This document shows, in pieces, positions 34,512-46,600 of a stretch of DNA of 64,000 nucleotides; the stretch's first letter is position 1; every line of letters starts with the position of its first letter. The stretch comes from Diabrotica undecimpunctata (Eukaryota; Arthropoda; Insecta; Coleoptera; Chrysomelidae), in assembly GCF_040954645.1 (NCBI RefSeq), contig NC_092803.1:62424484-62488483 (forward strand). The letters run 5' to 3'. The translations under genes were made by a program, and so were the position numbers. Under the pieces are notes generated by a model. It made no database searches. It was not told the origin of the DNA and saw nothing but the letters and a program-made list of their open reading frames with translations.

Positions 34512-35776
34512 GGTGTTTTATTTATACTTTTACTAAAAATTTTGAAATAAAAATTTTTTTGTGATACATGGTATACAGCCAGCTACAGGAACTTAGTTTC
34601 CTAGTGGGTTTTTTTATGTATTTTATTGTGTTACAGTAGTCTTATAACTAAGTGTATTTACTGTTAATATAATAGTTTGACAAAAGGTTAACGTTTTAAA
34701 ATACCTCATTTACTAACTATTCTGATGTTTTGGCAACGCTGTTACCAAATCTTGAATGATGTGCAAGGATTTTTATATGAAAAATGCTATAATAAAAGTT
34801 ATTGATTTATTTAGTGCCTCACTATTAGAGTTTTAAAATGTATTTAAAACTATACATTTTTATGTGATCTTTCATAATATTATGGATTAAATGTATTTCG
34901 TTTTCCACATTATTGAAAACTGAAAAAAGAAATTTTGAAAATGCGATTATATTCTTCATTTTAAAAATCCAATTGACTAGTGTATTGTATTCTTAAATAG
35001 TTGACATTTTAAAAATGCCTTACTTATTAATTATTCTGATCTCTTGGCATCGCTGCATATTATGTACTACGTGTGGCCTTACTTTTATAACAATAATCTG
35101 GCAACTGTACTATATTTTTGCAAAAGTTTGGTGGAATATGTCCTAGAACAATTTTATTTAACATTTGTTTTCAAATATAGATTTCAGTCCTCTACAAATT
35201 CTTATGAATTTTATTGTACAATAATTAGGAAAGCAGGAATTTAACAGTTTAGAAATTTATCATTTAATTTCCTATAGGTGGTTTGACGATTAACCGATTC
35301 AGTAAAAATACAGAAAGTATATTTCTTCACAAAATTTGCATATTTCTACCTAGCAAAAACGTTTGAAATTGTAGCGTGCAAATCCGCTACTTTTTAGAAT
35401 CAATTTTCAAATACCCACATTGCATTAGAGGTCCTCTCATTTAGCCGTGTTTATTTTCATTTTAGAAAATATTTGTTAGTTGGTCCATCTACATTTTGTG
35501 TCCGCCCGGTATAATACATTTTCAATTTTATAATGCACATAGTGAGACCCGATTCGGATTTCAAAAGGTATTTCCAATATCCCGAATAGTATTTATTGAG
35601 AAAATACTATTGCCATTTTCATTTTGAATCCCTACATTATTTCAAGTAAAATAGTCATTCTTATACGATATTTTATTCCGAAGCAAAATTATTTATCAAG
35701 TCGTTAATTTTTTTTGTAATTTTAAAACATTCAAAGTTTGGCAGTCTCAATAGAAATTTCTGCTTCCTTATCAGCT
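34512..35776. other. AT-rich gap with a weak direct duplication
   Basis: About 1.25 kb with no supported gene. A 55-60 bp phrase (ATTCTGAT, then TTGGCA(A/T)CGCTG) occurs at about 34690-34745 and 35003-35060, suggesting an old 313-bp tandem duplication. The region ends at the 5' LTR. Confidence 0.5.
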
Positions 35777-37027
35777 AATACTGACCTTCAGGTAATTTCT
35801 TTTGCTGTTATAAATACCACGCTGGTCCCATTGAGTGTCATTTTCTATCGATTCCAGTCGCCAAGTAGGTGTAACGAAAATACGTTCCTAGTTTTTAAGT
35901 TTTTTTATTTAATTGCTTAGTTTTCTGTTCACATTTTTATTAACTGGCTAACTCGAATTTGCAGACCTATATTTGTACTTATTTGTATTGTAAATTTTAT
36001 GCATCAATAAGGTAATGAAAATGTTTTTGGGGTATTTATTTTCCGTGAATGCTATTTAATTCATATATCAGCAGTTATGTTAAATAATAATTATTTTCAA
36101 GTTTCATGTTTTAATTTAAAATTTGTTAATTTATAAATATTTGGGATTAAATTAATTTATTTTTATTTATTTATTAAATTGTAGTTTCTAATAGTTATTA
36201 AGGGGAGTTTTAAAATAAAACATTTGGGTTCTAACTTTTAGTTTAGAAGTCACATGTAGGATTATTTGTACTGCTGACAGGGGGTATTAGAATTTTATTG
36301 GCTTGGGTGGTGGGGGCCCTTCATAAATTTATGCTGCGGGTTATCTACACCTCAATTTCTCTTTTAGGCACCCAGGAGAAGGGCGTGGCCCTGATATTAC
36401 GATGTTTCGTTCCCAGAAATAATATATAGTAACAGTTCCCCAGAAATAAAGGAAATAATATATAGTAGCAGTTGCCCAAAAATAAAGGAAATATGTAATA
36501 GGTACCAGTTCCCAGAAATAAAGGAAATATAATATATGTAATAGCAGTTCTCCAGATGGATCCATCCTTTTAAAACCCAGCAGTTTCACAAACAACAGTT
36601 CCAGAGACAACAAATGAAAAATACCAACTGACGCCTCACGAAGAAGATCTTGAGCTGTAGATAACCCAGGACAGCACCGGAAGAAGCCCGCAGACCACAA
36701 GCTAAGTTTTTTTTTAATAGAATTTTGTACTTGCCTGTCAACAAGGACAGATTATTTTGTATACAGTAACTTCAATAAATACTAAAATGTAGATCCTTAT
36801 TGTTACTAATAAATTGAGAGAATAAGGCATTTATACCGAAGTTCATTTCTTTTACTGATAGTGTACCGTATGCATAGGGAATGCAGAGGAGTGGAATAAA
36901 AGGACCCACAAAAGTCTCATGCTCGCCGCGTTGATGTTGGCGATGTTATCTTGAATTTGTTTCTTGGTCAATGTTGGCATTATGAAATAAGTTCAATATT
37001 TCATCATCAACATGAATACGACAAAAT
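35777..37027 (+). repeat. 5' LTR
   Basis: Starts AATACTGACCTTCAGG and ends ACGACAAAAT, with short AAT/ATT terminal inversion. It contains A/T-rich sequence with AATAAA-like signals (about 36774) and a GGGGGCCC stretch at about 36312. The boundary follows from the 3' LTR copy: sequence identity stops exactly at both ends. The frame on the minus strand inside the LTR is a repeat artefact. Confidence 0.92.
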
Positions 37028-37045
37028 TGGCGCCCCAACTTAGGT
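37028..37045 (+). promoter_or_regulatory. Primer-binding site
   Basis: TGGCGCCCCAACTTAGG directly follows the LTR. It resembles tRNA-Lys-type PBS sequences of insect gypsy elements (TGGCGCCCAAC) with one extra C. First-strand cDNA synthesis would start here. Confidence 0.7.
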
Positions 37046-37377
37046 TCTACTCTCTGTTTTCTTTGGTATGTGGTGCACTGTTAGTATTGGGTGAATTTTG
37101 GTATATCTGTTTTATAACCTATCATTTTATTTTGCTTGATAAGGTATTAATTCATAGTCAGTAATTTGTCTCTCGCTGATATAACTAAATTGCATAAATT
37201 TAAAGTATTTTAATTTTTAATAATTGATATTAACTCAGTAATTCATTTACTTTAATATCTTGATCATAAACATACGTGTTTGTATTATTAGGGTTAAATT
37301 AGTCGTTGTTTTTTTTTGCCGCTAAGGTGGGATTTTCTTTTGCTGATTGATTGTTTTTCTTCAACACATTTTCCACA

Positions 37378-38616
37378 ATGCCTTTGCCTTTTAACCCGAA
37401 CCATCTTAAAGCCAGTGAATTGTCTTACGAGATTGAAATTAGAGGTCAAAATGTTCCCAAAACGGTTGATGAGAGAAGACAACTATTACGTGGTCTTCTA
37501 ACACAGGAGTCTTCAAATCGAAGCACTTCTTCCATTAACGTGGACATGGATTTTGCTGAAAATCTCAAACAAACTTCAGAGTCTGTCAAAAATATTGCTG
37601 AGATTGTTGAAGGTTTCATTGGTAGCCGCAAGTCGACACAGTATAAGGCACTTATTGATCGCCTAAGTCATGTTGCCAACCGTCTGCGACGTATGGAAAC
37701 AAATACGGAGCAGGAGCAAGAGGACAAAAAGGAACTTACGACGAAGTTGTCAATGTTGGAAGGGGTATTAGAGGAGAAAATAACACCTCAGCAGGATTAT
37801 ATTGCAGAGGCACCAGCCTCAACACCAATTGCTTCGCCTGTTAGATTGCCACAGGTAGGAATCCCAAAATCAATTCCTGTTTACAAGTGGGATCTACAGA
37901 AGTTTACCGGTAAGGAGAATCTAGTTGGTTTCCTCAAAAAATTGGAAACATTAAAGATTTCGCGAAATTGCACGGATCAGGATTTGTTTTTGTCGTCATC
38001 ATACCTTTTTGAGGGTCCAGCGTTTACCTGGTGGCACAATCATTTTGTACGCCAGTCTTTCACATCATGGGCTGATTTAGTCAGTGACTTGAAGGAGACG
38101 TACCTCCCTGTGGATTATGAGAGGAATCTTTGGGACAAAATCCGGTCGACAAAGCAACAGTTTAGAGAGCCTGTTTCGCAATTTATTTCAAATTTTGAGT
38201 CATTGTTTCATCGTCTTCCCAGACCAATTCCGGAGGAAGAGATGGTGGCAGAAATTAGGCGGGGGTTGTTGCCTGATTTTGTAAAAGCATTAGTTTTGCA
38301 TGAAGTTCGCTTTGTAGGGGAGTTAGCTTCGCTTTGTAGAAAAATTGAGGGTGCGTTAGCAATCACATTAAAACCAGCTGCAAATGCAGGTTTGCAGAAT
38401 AGAACAACAGAGTCGAGAAATTCCAGGTTAGTATGCTGGAATTGTAGGTTACAGGGTCATTCATTCCACCAGTGTAGACGGCCAAAAAATTTGTTTTGTG
38501 TTGGGTGTGGTAGAAGCGAAGTCTCCATTAATAGCTGCCCGAAATGTTCAAAAAACGTGCGCCTGGGGCAAACATCAACGCTCCAGGAACGTCCCGAAAT
38601 TGAAGACCCATGCTAA
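37378..38616 (+). CDS. gag: Gag of the Ty3/Gypsy element
   Basis: The ATG at 37378 (MPLPFNPNHLK) opens a 412-codon frame ending at 38616. An upstream extension to 37351 would need a TTG start, so I chose the ATG. A coiled-coil-like middle (RLRRMETNTEQEQEDKKELT) is followed by the retrotransposon gag core: WDLQKFTGKENLVGFLKKLE, AFTWWHNHF, FTSWADLVSDLKETYLP, SQFISNFESLFHRLP. It ends with a zinc knuckle CWNCRLQGHSFHQC and a second Cys group CVGCGRSEVSINSCPKC. No stops or frameshifts were seen. Gag assembles the virus-like particle and binds element RNA. The pol frame overlaps it by about 119 nt at a +1 offset, implying frameshift translation. Confidence 0.88.
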   Translation: MPLPFNPNHLKASELSYEIEIRGQNVPKTVDERRQLLRGLLTQESSNRSTSSINVDMDFAENLKQTSESVKNIAEIVEGFIGSRKSTQYKALIDRLSHVANRLRRMETNTEQEQEDKKELTTKLSMLEGVLEEKITPQQDYIAEAPASTPIASPVRLPQVGIPKSIPVYKWDLQKFTGKENLVGFLKKLETLKISRNCTDQDLFLSSSYLFEGPAFTWWHNHFVRQSFTSWADLVSDLKETYLPVDYERNLWDKIRSTKQQFREPVSQFISNFESLFHRLPRPIPEEEMVAEIRRGLLPDFVKALVLHEVRFVGELASLCRKIEGALAITLKPAANAGLQNRTTESRNSRLVCWNCRLQGHSFHQCRRPKNLFCVGCGRSEVSINSCPKCSKNVRLGQTSTLQERPEIEDPC

Positions 38617-38754
38617 TTTTGGTATTCCGGAAAATTCCGATGATATTTGTACTGATTTGTCAGGCAATAATAATTGCAATTATGATTTTTCAAATAAAAA
38701 TAACTTTTGCGTTAATGGCCAAATCCCTGATATATGTAGTAAGGTTGCGCAACA
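38617..38754 (+). CDS. pol: Start of pol, upstream of the nested LINE
   Basis: The +1 frame (open from 38498 through the gag end) continues FGIPENSDDICTDLSG to CSKVAQH, where the LINE target duplication TAAGGTTGCGCAACA (38740-38754) begins. After the second duplication copy the same frame continues at 43693. The inserted LINE plus one duplication copy is 4938 bp, a multiple of three, so the frame number stays the same. Confidence 0.7.
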
Positions 38755-39831
38755 CACACACACACACACACACGCAGTGATCAACCCTGCCCCTAGGAAC
38801 ATGTGTATACCAATGTAAGAATGGGATCCACATGTCCGAAGATCAAACCGGTCACACCTCGCTAGTCGAAGTGGTACCTATCTGACCCCCAGACTTTTCC
38901 ACCACCCCTCCTCATCGTGTGACTTACGTGAGGAGGCTTATGATCTGAAATTTACTTAAGATGCCCTGGGTAATAGGACATCCTCGGTTTTTAGTGAATG
39001 TGGTTATGCCACCTAACTGTAGGGGTAGCCACATCTAGGCTTTTCTCCCTATTTACTTTACTGACTCAATTGATTTTACTCTAGCTTTACGTCGGGACTT
39101 GAGTCCCTAAAAAAAGAAAAAAGAGCGTGTGTTCCGACCATAGAGCCATCAGCCTGAGCTGACGACTCTATGTCCGGAAAAGAGTGTGTGCTCGGTCACT
39201 CAGCCGCCGATTTGGCAAAATAAATTTTGTTTTCCTCGCCGGCTGAGCACCCGAGAGGGGTCCGGCCACCAAGCCCATGCATGCCGCACATGACCTCAGT
39301 GCTCGGATTTCGCGAGTAGATCTTTCATTTCGATCTGCCTTAAGGGCCTAGTCCGCGGAGCGGTATATAGAAGGCCTGGCGGGCCCCTTCTATATTTGCT
39401 ATATAAGGTAAATTTACGTTAAACGGTTTAATGAAAAGTATGAATGTATCAATATGAATTTACGTTATTTAATCAGAAAACACTTTTTTTTTTTTTTTTT
39501 CTTTTGTTTGTTTTTTTTTTTTTTTGTTTTTTTTTTTGTTTTTTTTTTGTTTTTTTTTTTGTGGACTTCCTTGTGGCGTCGGGACTATAAAATGCCTGGG
39601 CAACAATTCTTTCCTTTTTTCCTTAATCCTATTTGTGTGCGTGTATTGGGGTGTGCATTCCCAAGTGTATAATGCTCTCACACACCCCGGTGTATATTGG
39701 ACTTATAATTACCTAAAAACCTAAAAACCTAAAAAAGAAAAGCGTACCCTCTCGCCAGAGTTTTTTTTGGTGTGTTTTCTGATTAACTGCATTTCTTTGT
39801 TCGTTCTTCTTGCAACCATCTCATTCTTTAT

Positions 39832-40661
39832 TTATTCGTTCGGGTTCTCCCTATATCGAGCTATCTGTTGTTTTGGTCTTCTGTGTACCGTCCTTGTGTT
39901 TTCATTGTAGTTACTCAGCTCTCTTAACATTCTGCTGGGGTGGTTTCTTAGTCCGTTAAAAATTTCATATGCTCTCTCGTCTAGCGTGCGTAGGATTCTT
40001 GTTTGTCCTGAGTCTCTATATACATATCTCAAGGGTACGTACCTTGGTATCTTAAGGGCATCTCTGACTATTTGATTTTGAGTAGTCTGTATCTTTTTCC
40101 TGTTTGTTTTACAGGTGTGTCCCCACGCAGCGGATGCATATGTTAGGACTGGCAGGATAATACTATTCGCAACCCTGATTTTGGTTTTAAATCGTAGTTT
40201 ACTTTTCCTTCCAATAAGTGTTGAGAGCTGACTTTTCAACGCTTTGGCTTTGCGTATTTGCTGATTGATGTGCTCAGTGAACGTTAGCTTCTTATCTAGA
40301 TGTACCCCTAGGTATTTAGCCTGGTTGGTCCAGTCTACTGGGGTGTTTTCGATTGTAATTTCGCAATTTGGTACACTTCTTCTGTGACTAAACATTACAG
40401 CCTGTGTTTTATCTGGATTTAGGGCTATTTTCCATTTTATGCACCATCTTTGGAATCTGTTTAGTGCTCTTTGCAGATGATTAGCTGCATGATCCGGGTT
40501 TCTCCAGCTAACAGCTATTGCTGTGTCGTCAGCGTAAAGACTCAACAGAGAGCCTGGCTCTTTTGGCGTGTCGGCCGTATAGATGGTGTACAGGTACGGC
40601 GACAGCACCGCTCCCTGAGGCACACCCGCCTCCAGGGTCCCGACTTCGGATAGGGTTGCCC
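39832..40661 (-). pseudogene. LINE ORF2, reverse transcriptase C-terminal half
   Basis: The minus strand resumes after a deletion with ATLSEVGTLEAGVPQGAVLSP, then YADDTAIAV (catalytic YADD), WCIKWKIALNPDKTQAVMF, YLGVHLDKKLTFTEHI, LTYASAAWGHTCK, and IPRYVPLRYVYRD, ending at the stop at 39832. The fingers, motif A and the endonuclease end are deleted; about 1.3 kb is missing relative to related LINEs. The remaining frame has no other stops, so the deletion is recent. Confidence 0.85.
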
Positions 40662-41123
40662 CTATTCGAACTCAATGTCAAACCAATTGGGAGATCTGGC
40701 ATTTAGGTCTCCAATAATTATAGTTGGCTCTTCTGAGTTCAGTATTAGGCTCAGATCTTCGTTGAAAATGGGATCATGTGGTCTAACGTAAGCTGACACT
40801 ATTTTTAGTGTTTCGTTGTTGGCCTTAAGTCGAATAATTGTGGCTTCCATTGTCACCAGTCCGTCTGGTGTTGGGATGTGCTCGTGTTTGAGTCCCCTTT
40901 TGACTAATATAGCTGTTCCTCCTGATAATGCTCTATGATCCGTTCTATAGATATCGTAGCCTGGAAATTTTGTTTTTTTCCTTTCCACTAGTTTGGTTTC
41001 TTGAAGGGCTACGATATCGAGCTCTAATCTGTTTATTATATCATCCAGAAGGTTGATCTTTTTGAATATTCCGCCGGAATTCCATGACCCAATGCGTAGA
41101 TCTTCGTTTTGGTTTGCTAACAT
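40662..41123 (-). pseudogene. LINE ORF2, endonuclease N-terminal part
   Basis: Starts MLANQNEDLRIGSWNSGG, the endonuclease opening, with VALQETKL (catalytic Glu), YDIYRTDH, GGTAILVKRG, IVSAYVRPHD and the IIGDLNARSPNWFD loop (catalytic Asp and Asn). It ends at 40662 where the deletion junction brings in a stop. The SDH-containing end is lost. The ATG at 41121-41123 overlaps the ORF1 stop in ATGTTAG, so ORF2 is probably made by termination-reinitiation. Confidence 0.85.
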
Positions 41124-43165
41124 TTTCGGACGGCTTCTCCAAATGCAGTCATCATTTTTGTTGCTTTGTCCATCATGGACATCATTTCCATCATTTTGTT
41201 ATTATACTCTGTATGGAAGTTTGCGATGAGGGTAGCTGCGTCCTGTACCGACACTTCTTGTGGTTGTGCTGGAGATTCTGAGGTGGTTTCAGCGGATTTT
41301 TTCGCTGCCTGTGCGTAGCTGACTCCTTTGTTGATTGGAGCGCTGTTTATGGGTCTTCCTACCGGTCTTGTTGGGGCAGCTGTTTTCTTTTTGGGGGCCT
41401 TAGAGCATCCTCTATAATTTGCTGTGTGCGCTTCACCACAGTTTGCACATTTGGGGTCGGTTTCCCGGCTTTTTTCACAGTCGTTACTGATGTGGTTTTC
41501 TCCGCATTTTACACATCTGGATCCGCAATGGCAAGCCTTTGAGCTGTGATAGAACCCTTGACAGTTATAACACTGTAGGGTGTCTTTTGTGATTTTTAAT
41601 TCATCCTCCACATAGATGCGCATGTAGCATATATCAGATATTTTTTTAATTTTTGCAACGTCTTCCTCTTTGAGGGTGACGATAAAATGTGGCAGTACTT
41701 TTTTATCAGCTTTTTTGGAGATCATATTGATCACCCTTGTTGCTTCTATTCCTTTATTGTATAGTTCGTCTTTAATTGCTACTGTGCTAGTAGTAGCAGA
41801 TAGCCCTTTTATAATGACTCTTTTTAGTTTATCGCTATCTATGGGATATGCGATGAATTCTACTTTTGGACTGTGTTCTTCTAGGATGTGTACCATTCCT
41901 AGGTAATCTTTTCTGGTTTTTGTGTTAATAACAATCGATCTGCCTGATCGTGCAAACTTATTGACTGATATTATGCCTTGGTTGGCTGCTCTCTGCAGGA
42001 TTTTTTGGTGTTCTCCTACAGTTTTTAGGATTATCGCCGGTGGTTTCGGCTCTTTTACTATAGGCTCCTCGCTTGTTTGCGGTGAGTCTTTTGGTACGTC
42101 GTTTTCTTTTTCAACTTGGCTATTTTTGCTCAAGTTATTTTGGGCAGTTTTCTTTTTCTGGCTTCTTTCATGAGCCTCTTTCGCAGCCTTGTTAAATTCG
42201 ATTTCTTTCCGCTGATTTATTATCTGCGTCTGCTTTTCGGCGACGCTTATTTTTGTTTTCACACTACTGTCTGATTTCTTAGTAGTGGTGCCTGTCTTTT
42301 TTCCTTTTTGGTTTTGTACTTGTGTCCAACCTGCAGGTTCTTTGGTTGTTATGATTCTTTCCGGCTCTTTAGGCTTGCCTTTGCTACCGGATGGCTTTAC
42401 GGGGGGAGGTGAACCGATTCCTAGTTCCACTAGCTTTACAACGTCATTATCGAGGGAGGCTTTCCACGGGTCGATTTCCATTATTGACTCTTCTTTCTCC
42501 TTGACTGCTGTTAATGCCATTATATGTTGTACAAGTTTTTGTATCTCCTTGTCCTTTTCTTTGTTTTCGTTTCTCAGCTCAGTCATCTGAGCGAGAAGGT
42601 CTTGGATTTGTTTATTTGCCTTTTCCTCGCGGATACGGCTTTCTTCTTTAAGGGATTTGATCTGTTCCGTCAGTACATTGACCGACCTTAAAAGCTCATT
42701 GGCCTTTTCCCTTTCCGCCATTTCTCTGGCCTTTTTCTTTACTTCTTCGTCTTCCGAAGAGTCTTCTTTGGGCCTTAGCCTTTTCATTTTCTTGCCGATT
42801 TCGGGCTCGGCTTCATTTTTGGAGACGTTGTCCACGGCGGGTTGTGTCTCTACTACAGTTGGGGGTGGGGCTTCGCGCGATTCTGCAGCTGGGCTCGGCT
42901 CTTCGTCGATGGCGTCCATCGTATTGATATCGTCATCGGTGTCGATTTCGCTTTTTTCTTCCTCCGACTCGGGCAGATAGGAGTCATCGTCAGATATTAC
43001 GATTTCTATGTCGTCGATCGCGGGATTAGTCGATTTAATAAATTTATTATATAGCTCGATCGAGCTGTCAACAGAGGGGTTTGATGATTCGGCTAAATCA
43101 TTCTCTTCTTCTTCTTGTGTTGTCACCTGCGTGACAACACTTTCTGCGGGGGGAATATCACTCAT
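41117..43165 (-). CDS. LINE ORF1 (gag-like, CCHC knuckles)
   Basis: An open 682-codon frame from ATG at 43163-43165 to TAG at 41117-41119. The N-terminus is acidic and disordered-looking (Glu/Ser/Asp rich, ending in a basic KKMKRLRPKEDSSEDE stretch). A probable coiled coil follows (EREKANELLRSVNVLTEQIK). The centre has the gag-like fold (VIIKGLSATTSTVAIKDEL, VLPHFIVTL). Then come three Cys groups: CYNCQGFYHSSKACHC, CVKCGENHISNDC and CANCGEAHTANYRGC, which fits a Jockey/I-like gag with PRE_C2HC-type fingers. It binds element RNA. No stop or frameshift was seen, so it could still make protein. Confidence 0.88.
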   Translation of the reverse strand: MSDIPPAESVVTQVTTQEEEENDLAESSNPSVDSSIELYNKFIKSTNPAIDDIEIVISDDDSYLPESEEEKSEIDTDDDINTMDAIDEEPSPAAESREAPPPTVVETQPAVDNVSKNEAEPEIGKKMKRLRPKEDSSEDEEVKKKAREMAEREKANELLRSVNVLTEQIKSLKEESRIREEKANKQIQDLLAQMTELRNENKEKDKEIQKLVQHIMALTAVKEKEESIMEIDPWKASLDNDVVKLVELGIGSPPPVKPSGSKGKPKEPERIITTKEPAGWTQVQNQKGKKTGTTTKKSDSSVKTKISVAEKQTQIINQRKEIEFNKAAKEAHERSQKKKTAQNNLSKNSQVEKENDVPKDSPQTSEEPIVKEPKPPAIILKTVGEHQKILQRAANQGIISVNKFARSGRSIVINTKTRKDYLGMVHILEEHSPKVEFIAYPIDSDKLKRVIIKGLSATTSTVAIKDELYNKGIEATRVINMISKKADKKVLPHFIVTLKEEDVAKIKKISDICYMRIYVEDELKITKDTLQCYNCQGFYHSSKACHCGSRCVKCGENHISNDCEKSRETDPKCANCGEAHTANYRGCSKAPKKKTAAPTRPVGRPINSAPINKGVSYAQAAKKSAETTSESPAQPQEVSVQDAATLIANFHTEYNNKMMEMMSMMDKATKMMTAFGEAVRKC

Positions 43166-43677
43166 ATTGCCGTAAGGCAGTGAACAAATAGTTCATAAGA
43201 TATAAGAAAATTCTACTTAGACGACTCTGTTTTTTTTTCCACCGACTGACCGCTGTCAGTACGGCTTACTGGGTGCCGTCCCAGGTACCTCGCGGTAGTT
43301 CACTCCCTGTATTCACAGTGAGGGATCCTCTTCCTGTTTCTCACACCTCAGGAGCAGGGGCCGTTTCTGTCCGACCTTGTCAAATGTCAAGGCCTTACAG
43401 TGTCATCCCTGACGACACACTGAGGTGATCCCGAATTCTTCGCAAACGCGAAGCTATTATAGCCTCCGCGAGGAGCCTATAAAAACAGCTCCTCGACGGT
43501 TTAACTAGTAACAACCTCGCATCCGCTTTTCGCTAATATGTAGGACAAGTGCCTATGCCACACTCGGTGTCTTACCCACCGGGAGCTGAGAAGCTCCGTT
43601 GACAATAGGTCAGTCGCCCCCACCTAAGCACGCTTCTCTCTCACGTCCGTACTGTTCGGCTGCTCGAGTCGAACTCT
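43166..43677 (-). other. LINE 5' UTR
   Basis: GC-richer than the surroundings, about 510 bp between the target duplication and the ORF1 start. It presumably holds the internal promoter of the LINE. No specific motif is assigned. Confidence 0.5.
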
Positions 43678-43692
43678 TAAGGTTGCGCAACA

Positions 43693-46600
43693 TAATTTTT
43701 CAAACTGTGAAAAGTCAAATAATATTAATGAAAATTATACTTCTAATAGTATTTATACGCCGTACTCGTGTGGTAGTTCAAATTTAAGTTATTTTATGTC
43801 TGATTGTGAGAATTCTACTTTTTCTAATTTTCCCGATGCAGAAAAATCACAAGGTAAATGTGCTATTGTTAACTTTAGCAATAGAAATACTTAGCGTTCT
43901 GGTAGGTTTTCTAATAACTTGACTTCCCAAAATTCAGTTTATGGTGGAAATTGTCATCTTTACAAAAATAAGTACTCGCCTAGGGCTTCTCAATTTCGAA
44001 ATAATATGGAAAATAATTTTTATGACGATATTTATGGTGATAGATTTTCTGCAAATGGAAAATCAATTTGCTTTAGCCATAGTCGGTCCTCTAAATTTTC
44101 TTCTTCTTCCCATCCTCTTTCGTCTTTGAAAATGAACCCTATCAAGTCATCATCATCATCGTCTTCTCCTTCTTCTTTTCCTCTCGCGACTTGTGAAATA
44201 AACTTTGATGAGTCATCATCATCGTCCTCTATTTGTTCTTCTTCTTGCCCTCTTTCAAATTCTGAAACAATATTCAATAAAAAAGGCTCAATTTCTCATG
44301 CCTCTGTCTCTTCGTCTTCTTCTTCTTTTTCTCCAATTCCAATTGCTCCTTCGGTTAATAAAAATTCTAATGAAATTTTAGGGCTACAGTTTTCTGACGC
44401 AGAAAATTTTTCAAAGCATATACATGCTTACCCATTATTGGATGTCCATGAATCTGATAACCGTCCTTACATTACGGTCGCTATCCATGATGAAAATATT
44501 TCAGCACTGATAGACAGTGGTAGCAATGCTTCTATTATTGGTTTTCCTTGTTTGTATTTACTTAAAAAATTTAACTTGCAATTAAATTATGATATTTGCA
44601 TTCAGTTGACTACTGCTGATGGTAGTATTCAGAATACAATTGGTTTTGTAGAGTTACCAGTGAATTTGTTAGGTACTGTCCACACTTTAAAATTTTTAGT
44701 TGTCCCTTCTATTTCCCATAAGCTAATTTTAGGCATGGATTTTATTTCGAAATTTGAACTTAAGATTGATTTTGCAAAATTTTCATTTAATTCATCTGAA
44801 CTTTCGACTTGTGTAGTAAATACTATAATAGATAGGATGAGTCTTTCTCCGTTGCAATCAGCACAGCTTGATTCTATGGTGCAGCTTTATAAAGAAATAG
44901 CCCCTACGGATTCAATTGGGCGCACCAGTCTCTATACACATCATATTGACACAGGTGATGCAAAACCCATTAAACAACGTCAGTACCCATTGTCTCCGGC
45001 AATGATGAAAATCTTGAATGCTGGTATAGACGAGTTGATACAACTTCAAGTCGTTCAACCTTTAAATATTCCCACTCCTTGGCTGAATCCTTTGTGCCTT
45101 GTTAAGAAAAAGGACAACACGCATAGAATTTGTTTTGATGGTAGAAAGTTGAATTCGGTTACAGTTCCAGATAGCTATCCGATGCCTCTCATTAACTCTA
45201 TTATTTCTAAAGTTAGAGATGCAAAGTACATTTCTTCAATTGATTTACGTCATGCTTTTTATCAAATCCCTTTAGATGAATCTTCTAAAATTAAGACTGC
45301 TTTTGCTGTTCCAAATCGCGGGGTATTCTGTTTTAATGTACTCCCTTTTGGTCTAAACAATAGTGCCCAAGCCATGTGTAGGTTAATGGACAATGTTATA
45401 GGTCCAAAATTGGATCCTTATGTATTCTATTACATTGATGACATTATAGTGGTCACTCCAGATTTCAAAACCCACATGGAGGTTCTTTCGTCCCTTTTTA
45501 GGCAACTCAAGTCTGCCAATTTGACTATTAATTTTGAAAAATCCCAGTTTTGTAGATCCTCATTGAAATTTCTTGGCTTTATAGTTGATGAAAATGGTCT
45601 TCGAACTGATCCAGAGAAAGTCCAATCCATTCTCGAGTATCCCGTTCCAAAAACTTCTACTCAAATCCGTCGTCTCATTGGTTTGATTGGTTATTATCGT
45701 CGTTTTCTTCCCAACTTTAGTACAGTTTGTGCTCCGATTTCAGATCTTTTAAAAGGTAAAAAGAAAGGTCAACCCATTTCGTGGAATAGTCAAGCTGATG
45801 AAGCTTTTACTAAGGTTAAAGATCTTCTAACCACTGCTCCGATCCTTGCAAGCCCAGACTTTAGCAAGAAATTTTTCCTAGCTTGTGATGCTAGTGATTT
45901 AGGTGTTGGAGGCGTGCTTTTTCAAAAAGAAGATGGATTTGAACATCCAATTGCTTATTTTAGCAAAACATTGAACAAGTGTCAGCGTAAGTACAGCACT
46001 ACCGAAAAAGAACTCCTTGCAATTCTTTTATCGATTGAAAAATTCAGAGGTTATATCGAAGGTACTGAATTTACTGTGATTTCAGACCACAGTTCTCTAC
46101 AGTGGCTTTTTACAATGAAAAACCCCTCTCCACGATTGGCTAGGTGGGTTATGAAATTGTCGTCACATAAGTTCGATGTGGTTCATCGTAGTGGATCATT
46201 AAATGTAGTGGCTGATTCATTATCAAGGATTCCTGAAACGTATTCAAATATTGCAATTCTTAATTTAAATAACTTAAAAGCAGATGCTTGGTATAGTTCA
46301 TTATTAAATAAAATTATTAGTAATCCCGACTCGTATCCTTCGTTTCAAGTGCAAGGTAATGTTATTTACAAACATGTTTTTTCAAACTCTAAGTTCTCAG
46401 ACGCTTCTCCGGAATGGAAAATTTTTGTTCCCACATCTCACAGACAAGATATTCTCAGAATGTATCATGATGAGCCTACAGCTGCACACTTAGGCATTTC
46501 TAAAACCTTAGCTAGAGTTTCTGAGCTTTACTATTGGCCTAAAATGAGAGCTTATGTCATTAGGTATATTTCTAAATGCAAAATATGTTGCCGTTCAAAG

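Larger units (their letters stand above)
38755..43677 (-). mobile_element. Two-ORF LINE (Jockey/I-like) nested in gypsy pol
   Basis: Flanked by the perfect 15-bp duplication TAAGGTTGCGCAACA (38740-38754 and 43678-43692). Orientation is minus: the 3' end is at the left and finishes in a GT/TG microsatellite (CA repeats at 38755-38773 on the plus strand), and the 5' end is at 43677. The element has a 5' UTR of about 510 bp, an intact ORF1, and an ORF2 with an internal deletion. The 3' UTR (38774-39831) includes long T-rich runs at 39484-39560. It is the youngest insertion of this group because it cuts the recent gypsy copy. Confidence 0.9.

Noticed and set aside
36341..36700. Minus-strand frame inside the LTR, repeated at 50059-50247
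   Set aside because: Appears in both LTR copies because the LTR is duplicated. It is disrupted in the second copy, and there is no known protein.
39454..39724. Phe-rich open frames
   Set aside because: Produced by T-rich runs in the 3' UTR of the nested LINE; no coding motif.
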